Assembly: GCA_003452915.1 (NCBI GenBank)
Contig: DMMZ01000034.1
Location: 17,860-27,354 of the forward strand
Direction of reading: 5' to 3'
From: Clostridiales bacterium
Lineage (GTDB): Bacteria; Bacillota; Clostridia; Oscillospirales; CAG-382
Length of the DNA stretch: 9,495 nt
Below, in pieces: positions 1 to 6,751 of this stretch. Position 1 is the first letter of the stretch. Every line of letters starts with the position of its first letter. The notes under the pieces were generated by a model. That model worked only from the letters and a program-made list of their open reading frames with translations. It did no database searches and had not been told where the DNA came from. A program made the translations under genes and the position numbers.

Positions 1-1410
1 AATTGCTGCTGTAAGCTCGGAAATCCTTTGTTCGGAAACTAATATATTCTCGCTTACTCCGTCTTTAGAACGGTTTGCAAGTGCAATTTCAGCATCAATT
101 CTTGCACCGGTTGACATAACGCTTGCGTTCTTTTCGAAAAGTAACGTATAGTTTAAATTAGCTTCTTCAAGTTGATTATTTAATGATAAAGATAATGTAT
201 GCCTATTCTCGTATTCTGTCTGTGTTTTATTAACCTTTTCGGCTATTTCATTTATCTCCTCATTTATGCTTGTCGCACCTTTAAGAGCTTGTTCAAGCAG
301 TTCAGAGGTTAACATAATATCGTTATTTGCTGATTTTATTGACTGTTCGTTTTCTTCAATTATTCTTCTGAAGTGAGAAATATCGTTGAGCAGAACAGCC
401 TTTTTACCATCAAGACCACCGCTTTTCTGCCCTGCCTTCGACTTTTTATGTTCGGTTTCGGATAGAATTCTGGATAGCTCGTAATTTTCGTTTATATTTT
501 CATCAAGAGATACTTCAAGCGATTTAACACGTTCTTCGCATTGCTCCAGAGTGTATTTTGCGGAATTAAAGGCAATTCCACTCTTGTCTATCTCGTTCTT
601 TACTTCATCGATTTTATCAAGCCAAAGGGTAATTTCAAGCCCCTTTTTCTCTTCGGAAAGGACAAGGTATTGCCTTGCATTTTCCGCTTCTTTTGCAAGC
701 GGACTAATACGTGAGGTAACCTCGTTTAAAATATCGTTTATTCTAATAAGATTATTTTCGGTTTCCTTTAATTTTCTTTCCGCCTCCGACTTTTTATAAC
801 GGATCTTGGAAATTCCTGCAGCTTCTTCAAAAATGCTACGACGTTCATCACCTTTTTGTGATAAAACCTCTGCAATTTTACCCTGTCCTATAACAGAATA
901 ACCCTCTCTGCCTATACCTGTATCATAAAAAATCTCATATATATCCTTGAGCCTGACTTGGGTTTTATTTATGTAATATTCACTTTCGCCACTGCGGTAA
1001 TAGCGTCGTGTAATAGTAATTTCCTTGTGGTCGGAAAGCCGTATTTTCTGAGCAACAGTAGTATTTTTATTCTCTGTGTTATCGGAACTGTCAGCTAAAA
1101 CAATTTCACCAAAATCCATAACAGAGTTCTGAGCCAGATTAAATTCTTCTTCGGTGTTCATAGTTATAGAAACCGAGCTGTAATTGGAGGGTTGCCTGCC
1201 TGCTGCACCATTGAATATAACATCCTCCATTCGGCTGCCTCTCAGGCTTTTTGCACTCATTTCACCCAAAACCCAGCGTACCGCATCAGAAATATTCGAT
1301 TTTCCACTCCCGTTAGGTCCAATAATAGCTGTTACACCACTATCAAAGGTGATTTTGGTTTTTTCGGGAAAGGACTTGAATCCCTGCATTTCTATAGATT
1401 TAAGCCGCAT
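1..1410 (-). CDS. smc: Chromosome segregation protein SMC, N-terminal part (runs off the window)
   Basis: SMC is the ATPase core of the bacterial condensin (with ScpA and ScpB), which compacts and separates chromosomes on the nucleoid. The frame is open for 470 codons from the ATG at 1408-1410 to the window edge; the hinge, second coiled-coil arm and C-terminal ATPase half lie outside (family length about 1,190 residues). It starts MRLKSIEMQGFKSF, a typical SMC opening. The Walker A motif GPNGSGKSN is at residues 31-39, RSGESEYYIN at about 139-148, and the Q-loop segment YSVIGQGKI at about 171-179 (Q176). From about residue 200 the sequence is Glu/Lys-rich heptad-like coiled coil. Residues about 90-122 look like an extra acidic/polar insertion in the ATPase head compared with Bacillus SMC as I remember it. 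An AAGGA ribosome binding site (1421-1425) lies in the end of the preceding radical SAM gene, whose stop is only 6 nt upstream, so translation is probably coupled. Confidence 0.97.
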   Translation of the reverse strand, partial: MRLKSIEMQGFKSFPEKTKITFDSGVTAIIGPNGSGKSNISDAVRWVLGEMSAKSLRGSRMEDVIFNGAAGRQPSNYSSVSITMNTEEEFNLAQNSVMDFGEIVLADSSDNTENKNTTVAQKIRLSDHKEITITRRYYRSGESEYYINKTQVRLKDIYEIFYDTGIGREGYSVIGQGKIAEVLSQKGDERRSIFEEAAGISKIRYKKSEAERKLKETENNLIRINDILNEVTSRISPLAKEAENARQYLVLSEEKKGLEITLWLDKIDEVKNEIDKSGIAFNSAKYTLEQCEERVKSLEVSLDENINENYELSRILSETEHKKSKAGQKSGGLDGKKAVLLNDISHFRRIIEENEQSIKSANNDIMLTSELLEQALKGATSINEEINEIAEKVNKTQTEYENRHTLSLSLNNQLEEANLNYTLLFEKNASVMSTGARIDAEIALANRSKDGVSENILVSEQRISELTAAI

Positions 1411-1416
1411 TATTTT

Positions 1417-2439
1417 TCATTCCTTAATTTTTATAATCGGTTGGTTTTCTTCTGTATCGGTAATACCTGTTTCTATTTTTAAAAGGTTATATTTTTCTTT
1501 AAGCTCGTTTAATATTTTTCCACCGTGACCTGTCAGCTTTGATTGTTCGCCGCTTTTTACAAAAATTTGCACTGTTTTACCCACACAATCAAGCTTGTCT
1601 AATTCTTCGCTTATTCGATGAAAATAAATCTTTGACTTTACAAGCTCACCTAAAGCAGGATGATTCGCGCCAAATTCCGCTTCCGTAAGACTCTCGGATG
1701 AATGTAATCCGATTTTCAAAACCTTAATCCCTGCTTTAATAAATCGGTCACAGCATAACGCACAGCGTTCGATTGCTTGATCGTTAGTAAGAGGTTTATA
1801 TAAACCGTCTTTTGTCATATTGTAAAGAACAGTATCCGAAAAAACAACCGTCGGATAAATTCTTGCTGCGGTTGCACCCATTTTAATTATAGCATCAGCA
1901 GTTTCAAGCTCGTCCACAATTGTAGAAAGTGGTAAACCTATCATCATCTGACCGACAAAATTAAAACCATTTTTAATTATAAGTTCACTGCTTTTATAAG
2001 AAATAGCAGAGATATGACCTCTTGCGCACTCCTTCAGCACCCTGTCGTTCATACTCTGAATACCAAGTTCAATATCTGTAACTCCGTATGTTTTTAGAAT
2101 ATCGAGTATTTCTTGGTTAATGTAATCAGGACGTGTGGAAATTCTTATTCCCTTAATTTTCCCTTTTTTTACATAATCATATCCTGTTTCAAGAAGGGAA
2201 ATCATCCGGTTGCGTTCTATTCCTGTAAAACTTCCGCCAAAAAAAGCAAGTTGTGTTTCCGTTTCTTCGGATAACGTACTTAACGAATTTTCAATTGTCT
2301 GAATCAGGCTTTGTGTTTCTTGGTCTAAATTCGGTTCTAGGTGGTTTTTACCGGTTATCTTCACTTGAGAGCAGAAGACACAGTTGTTATTACAACCCGA
2401 ATGCGGTATAAAAAAAGGTATATTACAATGATTCTTCAT
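1417..2439 (-). CDS. Elp3-like radical SAM protein without acetyltransferase domain
   Basis: A 340-residue cytosolic radical SAM enzyme. The [4Fe-4S]-binding motif CNNNCVFC is at residues 16-23 (C16, C20, C23), the GGSFTGI strand at 68-74 matches the SAM-binding GGE-type motif, and ELGIQS (124-129), MIGLP (166-170) and RIYPTVVFSDTVLY (193-206) match the Elp3 family pattern. It ends soon after the radical SAM barrel and a short C-terminal extension containing HPALGEL (260-266). The GNAT acetyltransferase domain of true Elp3 tRNA-uridine modifying enzymes is absent, so the reaction and substrate are unknown; RNA modification is only a guess from the family. The start at 2437-2439 has AGGTG 6 nt upstream and overlaps the 3' end of rnc by 17 nt; the stop is 6 nt before smc. 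The tight packing suggests co-translation with both. Confidence is high for the superfamily, low for the function. Confidence 0.92.
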   Translation of the reverse strand: MKNHCNIPFFIPHSGCNNNCVFCSQVKITGKNHLEPNLDQETQSLIQTIENSLSTLSEETETQLAFFGGSFTGIERNRMISLLETGYDYVKKGKIKGIRISTRPDYINQEILDILKTYGVTDIELGIQSMNDRVLKECARGHISAISYKSSELIIKNGFNFVGQMMIGLPLSTIVDELETADAIIKMGATAARIYPTVVFSDTVLYNMTKDGLYKPLTNDQAIERCALCCDRFIKAGIKVLKIGLHSSESLTEAEFGANHPALGELVKSKIYFHRISEELDKLDCVGKTVQIFVKSGEQSKLTGHGGKILNELKEKYNLLKIETGITDTEENQPIIKIKE

Positions 2440-3160
2440 CTATCGCACCTAACAATTTTAGTGCTTCCTCTGCCGCTAACTGTTCAGCTTCACGCTTTGA
2501 GCGTCCTCTGCCTGTACCTAATAGGTTGGAGTTTAACATAACATTAAAAGTAAAATATCTATCGTGCGGAGGACCTTCTTCGCTTACAAGAATGTATTCA
2601 AGGTTCTCCTCGGGTGTCTGCTGAACGATTTTTTGTAACATTGATTTATAATCTTCATTTGTACCGGTAGCAGCTTTTTCTATTGCAAGTTTGATTATCG
2701 GCAATAAGAATTTTTTTGCTTTCTCCATTCCGCCGTCAAGATAAATTGCTGCAAGGACAGCTTCGAAAGCATCGGCAAGTATGCTCTTTCTTTTTCTACC
2801 TTGAGAAATTAATTCTCCGTGACCGAGATACATAAAGCTGCCAAGCTCAAGCTCGGAAGCAAACTCATAAAGCGAACCCTCGCAGACGACCGAAGCTCGT
2901 ACTCTGGTTAAAATACCTTCGTCAAACTGTGTATAGTTATTATATATAAAATCGGAGACGATCAGAGATAAAACCGAGTCTCCCAGAAATTCCAAACGTT
3001 CGTTGCATACTAATCTCTCTTTATGCTTAACTTCGTTAGAATAAGAGGAATGAGTAAGTGCTTTTTTTAGAATATCTTTGTCTTTAAAAGAATAATCGAG
3101 TTTCTTTTCAAGCAATTCCAAGGTGTTTGGTATCTTATTACCATTCATAAATATGATCAT
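2423..3160 (-). CDS. rnc: Ribonuclease III
   Basis: RNase III cuts double-stranded RNA, including rRNA precursors, some mRNAs and antisense duplexes, as a Mg2+-dependent cytosolic homodimer. The 245 residues are full length for the family. The signature NERLEFLGD is at residues 53-61, giving catalytic E57 and D61; the second acidic pair is D130 and E133 in LADAFEAVLAAIYLDGG. A double-stranded RNA-binding domain fills about 170-240, ending in the Gly/Arg/Lys-rich GRGRSKREAEQLAAEEAL helix. The start used (3158-3160) has GGAAAG just upstream (3163-3168, 5 nt from GGA to ATG); an in-frame ATG four codons later (3146-3148) has no such site, so the first is preferred. The 131-nt leader after plsX is highly structured (separate entry) and may allow control by RNase III itself. 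The 3' end overlaps the radical SAM gene. Confidence 0.98.
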   Translation of the reverse strand: MIIFMNGNKIPNTLELLEKKLDYSFKDKDILKKALTHSSYSNEVKHKERLVCNERLEFLGDSVLSLIVSDFIYNNYTQFDEGILTRVRASVVCEGSLYEFASELELGSFMYLGHGELISQGRKRKSILADAFEAVLAAIYLDGGMEKAKKFLLPIIKLAIEKAATGTNEDYKSMLQKIVQQTPEENLEYILVSEEGPPHDRYFTFNVMLNSNLLGTGRGRSKREAEQLAAEEALKLLGAIDEESL

Positions 3161-3162
3161 TT

Positions 3163-3249
3163 CTTTCCATGACGTTTACGCCATCAGTGGGAATTGTGCC
3201 GATTCGGCGGAAAGCCGAAAGAGACTTTCCGATAAAGTCAAAGGCACAA
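3163..3249 (-). promoter_or_regulatory. Structured rnc leader: predicted three-way junction with a loop complementary to the rnc ribosome binding site
   Basis: Read as minus-strand RNA, an outer 7-bp stem UUGUGCC/GGCACAA (3243-3249 with 3194-3200) encloses two perfect 6-bp hairpins: GACUUU-AUCGG-AAAGUC (3239-3223) and UUCGGC-UUUCC-GCCGAA (3219-3203). The junction strands are 3, 3 and 2 nt. The second loop, UUUCC (3213-3209), is exactly complementary to GGAAA of the rnc ribosome binding site (3168-3164). The same loop plus one stem base can instead pair with GGAAAG in the first hairpin (alternative 7-bp stem CGGAAAG/CUUUCCG, 3231-3225 with 3214-3208). A near-palindrome at 3169-3184 sits directly before the ribosome binding site. 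The base pairing is visible in the sequence; a regulatory role is inference. RNase III genes are known to self-regulate through leader cleavage in E. coli, which makes the location suggestive. I do not recognise it as a known riboswitch class. Confidence 0.5.
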
Positions 3250-3255
3250 AACCGT

Positions 3256-3281
3256 AGTTTGAAAGATGAATCTTTAAAACT
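3256..3281 (-). other. Hairpin just after the plsX stop codon
   Basis: Ten bases past the plsX stop the minus strand forms AGUUU/AAACU (5 bp), a U-C mismatch, then AAAGAU/AUCUUU facing each other across two bases (about four of these pairs can form around a 6-nt loop). No T-run follows directly (the next bases are ACGGTTTTG), so it is not a convincing terminator. It could protect the plsX 3' end or be part of the larger rnc leader fold. Confidence 0.4.
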
Positions 3282-3291
3282 TTCTATCTTA

Positions 3292-4302
3292 TCAAACTTT
3301 TTTGCTCTCCGATATATCCGAAGCCATTTTTCCTATAATACCACTGCTATAAAATATTTTTGCTTGTCGTATAGCTGAGTAAATTCCTTTTGCATCCGAA
3401 CTTCCGTGTGCCTTTATTACAGGTTTAGATATGCCTAAAAACGGTGCACCACCGTACTCTTTGTGATCCATCTGCTTTTTCAAAGCATTTGTACTTTTTA
3501 AGGTTAAAAGACCGGCAAATTTGGATAATAAATTTTTATAAAAAATTCCTTTAATTTTTCGGGACATAAATGCACCCATGCCCTCCATTAGCTTAAGTGA
3601 AATATTGCCTGTAAAACCGTCACAGATAATAACATCGCAAAAGTTATTTGGAATATCTCTGCCTTCACAATTACCAATGAAATTTATGCTTTTATCTTCC
3701 TTCAACAAAGCGAATGTTTCGCTATACAATGAAGTACCCTTTGTTTCCTCGCTACCAATATTTAATAACGCAACACGTGGATTCTCTATTCCCAGAACAC
3801 CTTTTGCATAAAGTGAACCCATTTTACCGAATTGGGTAAGAATTTCGGGTGTTGCATCAATATTAGCTCCGACATCAAGCATAATAAAAGGATTATCAAG
3901 GCGTATTACAGTTCCCAAAGCAGCCCGCCGTATTCCCTTAACTCTGCGAATCATCAGGGATGCAGCTGTAAATAATGCACCTGTATTACCTGCGCTTACG
4001 AGGGCATTAGCTTCTCCGTCCTTTAAAAGAGTAGCAGCAACAGCCATTGAACTGTCTGCTTTTTCCTTTACAACAACTATCGGCTCGTCCTTCATCCCAA
4101 CTATACTGTTTGACGTTACGAAACGAACCCTGTCCTTAAACTCTGATGGAATTATCCTCTCGTATTGTTTATCACCGACAAGTATTATGTCAACATCAAA
4201 GTCTTTGGCAGCATCTATTGCACCTCTTATTAGAACATCGGGAGCGTTGTCCCCACTCATTATGTCAACTGCTATTATTATTCTCATAAATTGTATAATC
4301 AT
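3292..4302 (-). CDS. plsX: Phosphate acyltransferase PlsX
   Basis: PlsX moves the acyl group from acyl-ACP to phosphate, giving acyl phosphate for PlsY in phosphatidic acid synthesis; it is a peripheral enzyme on the inner face of the membrane. Its 336 residues are full length. Family motifs: IAVDIMSGDNAP near the start (usual form MGGDNAP, here MSGDNAP), SAGNTGALF (103-111), LDVGAN (142-147), LLNIGSEETKG (179-189), GNCEGRDI (210-217), CDGFTGN (227-233), EYGGAPFLG (282-290) and KAHGSSDA (297-304). The start is uncertain: the first ATG is at 4300-4302, while most PlsX proteins begin at the equivalent of the ATG at 4285-4287 (MRIIIAVD). Neither has a classical ribosome binding site beside it. 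An in-frame TGA lies two codons upstream of the first ATG, so no earlier start is possible. The good AAAGGAG sequence is 32 nt upstream behind a hairpin (separate entry). acpP and fab genes, common partners downstream, are missing. Confidence 0.96.
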   Translation of the reverse strand: MIIQFMRIIIAVDIMSGDNAPDVLIRGAIDAAKDFDVDIILVGDKQYERIIPSEFKDRVRFVTSNSIVGMKDEPIVVVKEKADSSMAVAATLLKDGEANALVSAGNTGALFTAASLMIRRVKGIRRAALGTVIRLDNPFIMLDVGANIDATPEILTQFGKMGSLYAKGVLGIENPRVALLNIGSEETKGTSLYSETFALLKEDKSINFIGNCEGRDIPNNFCDVIICDGFTGNISLKLMEGMGAFMSRKIKGIFYKNLLSKFAGLLTLKSTNALKKQMDHKEYGGAPFLGISKPVIKAHGSSDAKGIYSAIRQAKIFYSSGIIGKMASDISESKKV

Positions 4303-4341
4303 TATTAATCACTTTTGTGAGTTAATAATTATTGCTCCTTT
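4301..4341 (-). promoter_or_regulatory. Distant ribosome binding site and hairpin at the plsX start
   Basis: On the minus strand a strong ribosome binding sequence AAAGGAG (4341-4335) is followed by 5 nt and then a hairpin at 4329-4301. The arms are ATTATTAA(C)TCAC and GTGATTAATAAT, 12 bp with one bulged C and an AAAA loop. The last two bases of the hairpin are the A and U of the first plsX ATG. Linear spacing from GGAG to ATG is 32 nt, far too long. With the outer two pairs open and the rest of the stem intact, the effective spacing is 7 nt. The dyad could equally be a protein-binding operator. The pairing is visible; the role is inferred. Confidence 0.5.
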
Positions 4342-4380
4342 GATAAATTTGCGAAACTGTAATTGTACTAATTTTTTCAT

Positions 4381-4396
4381 CTTGAATTTATTCAAG
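4381..4396 (-). other. Hairpin across the topA stop codon
   Basis: The minus strand reads CTTGAA-TAAA-TTCAAG, a perfect 6-bp inverted repeat with a 4-nt loop; its 5' arm contains the topA TGA stop (4392-4394). The bases after it are ATGAAAAAATTAG, with no T-run, so it does not resemble an intrinsic terminator. It may be a weak 3'-end structure or chance in AT-rich sequence. Confidence 0.35.
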
Positions 4397-6632
4397 ACTT
4401 ATCTTCATTCCAACCGCATTCTTTTTTGCAGTAATAATATTCTTTATTTTTCTTTTTCAGTACCAAACCACCACAACTTGGGCAGCGTCTGTCCTGAGGA
4501 ATATCCCAAACTGAGAAGGAGCAATCTGGATAACTCTCACAGCTGTAATATGTTTTTTTATTTTTTGTCTGTTTTATAAAAATGCGTTTTCCGCAATCGG
4601 GGCAGGCAATTCCGCTATCCTTATAATAGGGCATGGTGGTCTTGCAGGTCGGGTAATTTCTACAAGCGTAAAATGTACCGAATGCACCTTTACGGAGTAT
4701 CATATCCTCACCGCAGTTCTTGCATTTTTCGTCTGCAATAATCTCTTTATTTTTTGCGTTTTCATCAGAATTTTTTTCATCAGCGTCAAGTCGGCGTGTG
4801 TTTTTGCAGGTAGGGTAATTCGGACATGCGGCAAACTTGCCAAATCTTCCTTCTTTTTCTATCATCTTTGCTCCGCATTTATCGCAGATAATGTTGGTTT
4901 CAACTTTAGTTAGCTCAAATCTTGTATTTGATAGCGTTTTCTCCGCTTCGTCAAGCTGCTTTTCGAAGTCGCCGTAAAAATCCTTTAAAATAGCAATATA
5001 ATCGGCTATTCCGTTCTCTATTTTATCAAGATCTTCCTCCATTTTTGCGGTAAAGTTATAGTCAATAATATGCTCAAAGGAATTTTTCATCAGTTCGGTT
5101 GTTACAAATCCAAGTTCGGTAGGAACTAGTACCTTACCTTCACGCTTAATATAACCGCGGGAAATTATTGTTGTAATAGTGGGAGTAAAGGTTGATGGTC
5201 TGCCTATTCCCTTTTCTTCAAGAATCTTTATCAACGATCCTTCGGTAAATCTTGAGGGTGGCTGTGTAAAACGCTGGTCTGGTGTAATGCTCTCTGCTTT
5301 CAGCTTTTCAGCTTCATTAAACTCTGGAAGTTTAACCTTACTATCACCGTTTTCTTCATCACCTTCTTCGATTATATCCTCGTATATAACCTTATAACCC
5401 GGGAATTTTACAGTCTCGCCGCTGGTACGGAAAATGTAACCGTTTGCATCAAAATCACAAACAACAGAATCGATAAGTGCGGCACTCATCTGACTTGCGA
5501 TAAAGCGTTCCCAAATTAACTTATAAAGACGGTATTGGTCTGCAGAAAGACGTGATTTTATTGACTCAGGTGTTATTGACGGATCGGAAGGACGAATAGC
5601 CTCGTGTGCATCTTGCGAGTTCTTTTTTGATTTATATACATTCGGTGTATTCGGATAATATTTTTCACCGTATTTTTCATTAATAAATGATTTTGCTGCA
5701 TCTCTTGCCTCGTCAGAGATACGAAGTGAATCGGTACGCATATAGGTAATAAGACCGTGTGCGCCTTTTTCACCTATGTTAACGCCCTCGTATAATTCCT
5801 GTGCAATCATCATAGTGCGTTGCGACTGGAAAGAAAGCCGCCTGTTAGCTTCCTGTTGAAGTGTTGAAGTTGTAAAAGGAGGTTGAGAACGACGTGTTTT
5901 AACAGATTTTTTTACTTCAATAACAATAAAAGGTGCTTTATCAATTGTCGCAAGAATTTTCTTTACCTGATCTTCGTTTGTTAGATCAATCTTACCGTTT
6001 TTATCACCAAAGAATTTTGATTGAATTGTTGGGCCGTTTTCGGTTAGTAATTTTGCGGTTATTGTCCAGTATTCAACTGGAACGAATGCTTTTATTTCCA
6101 GTTCGCGTTCAACGATAATTCTTGTTGCTACCGATTGAACTCTGCCTGCTGAAAGTCCGTTCTTTATCTTTTTCCAAAGAAACGGACTGATTTTATAACC
6201 GACAATGCGGTCTAGAATTCTTCTTGCCTGTTGAGAATTGACAAGATTCATATCTATCTCACGAGGACTCTTTATTGCTTCCTTAAGTGAATTTTTAGTT
6301 ATTTCATTAAAGGTAATTCTCTTTACCTTGTCACCAAGACCAAGAACATTTGCCAAATGCCAGCTGATAGCTTCACCCTCACGGTCAGGGTCGGTTGCTA
6401 ATATAACCCTGTCTACCCCTTTAACTTCTTTTTTAAGGGCGTTAATAAGGTCGCCCTTTCCCCTGATATTAATGTACTGTGGTTTAAAATTATCTTCAAT
6501 GTCGATGCCGAGCTTACTTTTCGGCAGGTCTCTGACATGACCCTTGGAAGCGATTACCTTGTATCCCTTTCCCAAGTAGCCTTTGATTGTCAGTGCCTTT
6601 GTCGGTGACTCGACAATAACCAATGTGTTCAT
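4392..6632 (-). CDS. topA: DNA topoisomerase I (type IA)
   Basis: TopA relaxes negative supercoils by cutting and resealing one DNA strand through a 5'-phosphotyrosine link; cytosolic, nucleoid-associated. At 746 residues it is somewhat longer than Bacillus TopA (about 690) and shorter than E. coli (865). The Toprim domain is N-terminal: VESPTKA with E8, and DPDREGE at 81-87 (D81, D83, E85) for Mg2+. SAGRVQSVA is at 161-169, the active-site TYMRTDS at 296-302 with Y297 and R299, and EKGIGRPST at 473-481. The C terminus carries four zinc ribbons: C583/C586/C603/C609, C637/C640/C657/C663, C677/C680/C698/C704 and C717/C720/C735/C739, the last being shorter and divergent. The start at 6630-6632 gives the canonical MNTLVIVESPTKA; its ribosome binding site is weak (GGA 6 nt upstream, GGAG 13 nt upstream). 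It follows dprA, a common arrangement in Firmicutes. Confidence 0.98.
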   Translation of the reverse strand: MNTLVIVESPTKALTIKGYLGKGYKVIASKGHVRDLPKSKLGIDIEDNFKPQYINIRGKGDLINALKKEVKGVDRVILATDPDREGEAISWHLANVLGLGDKVKRITFNEITKNSLKEAIKSPREIDMNLVNSQQARRILDRIVGYKISPFLWKKIKNGLSAGRVQSVATRIIVERELEIKAFVPVEYWTITAKLLTENGPTIQSKFFGDKNGKIDLTNEDQVKKILATIDKAPFIVIEVKKSVKTRRSQPPFTTSTLQQEANRRLSFQSQRTMMIAQELYEGVNIGEKGAHGLITYMRTDSLRISDEARDAAKSFINEKYGEKYYPNTPNVYKSKKNSQDAHEAIRPSDPSITPESIKSRLSADQYRLYKLIWERFIASQMSAALIDSVVCDFDANGYIFRTSGETVKFPGYKVIYEDIIEEGDEENGDSKVKLPEFNEAEKLKAESITPDQRFTQPPSRFTEGSLIKILEEKGIGRPSTFTPTITTIISRGYIKREGKVLVPTELGFVTTELMKNSFEHIIDYNFTAKMEEDLDKIENGIADYIAILKDFYGDFEKQLDEAEKTLSNTRFELTKVETNIICDKCGAKMIEKEGRFGKFAACPNYPTCKNTRRLDADEKNSDENAKNKEIIADEKCKNCGEDMILRKGAFGTFYACRNYPTCKTTMPYYKDSGIACPDCGKRIFIKQTKNKKTYYSCESYPDCSFSVWDIPQDRRCPSCGGLVLKKKNKEYYYCKKECGWNEDKS

Positions 6633-6646
6633 AAGATGTCCGTTTC

Positions 6647-6694
6647 TCCGGCGAAAAAAGAGTTATATTTATAATTGAATAGTCGCCGGACTAT
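6647..6694 (-). promoter_or_regulatory. topA leader with two mutually exclusive pairings
   Basis: In the 119-nt dprA-topA gap the minus strand can form a compact hairpin ATAGTC-CGGC-GACTAT (6694-6679, perfect 6 bp). Alternatively TCCGGCGA (6690-6683) can pair with TCGCCGGA (6654-6647), a perfect 8-bp stem around a 28-nt AT-rich loop. The two share bases and cannot both form fully, although the CGGC loop could pair with GCCG as a pseudoknot. The second arm includes GGA of the GGAG that precedes the topA start, so the long-range pairing would partly cover a ribosome-binding sequence. The AT-rich part (6660-6680) has TATA-like boxes but no matching -35 box. Function is inferred. Confidence 0.4.
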
Positions 6695-6751
6695 CGCTAT
6701 TACCAAAGTCAGACTTGTTGGTATATTATTATTTTATTTATGCCCTAAATA

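Noticed and set aside
1184..1528. Plus-strand ORFs across the smc start and radical SAM end (114 and 96 residues)
   Set aside because: They are antisense shadows of two well-supported genes, show no family motifs and lack ribosome binding sites.
3161..3291. A decayed acpP gene between plsX and rnc
   Set aside because: None of the readable minus-strand codons resemble acyl carrier protein (no DSL motif), and 131 nt is too short for a gene of about 75 codons plus signals.
4315..4386. A 23-codon ORF on the minus strand in the topA-plsX gap (MKKLVQLQFRK...), ending at the TGA just before plsX
   Set aside because: There is no ribosome binding site before its ATG, which follows the topA stop-codon hairpin, and it consists of AT-rich low-information codons. 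Its only strong purine run (AAAGGAG) lies inside it and fits plsX better.
6660..6690. A promoter for topA based on TATAAA/TATAAC in the dprA-topA gap
   Set aside because: No -35-like hexamer is found at 16-18 nt from either box, so I do not call a promoter.
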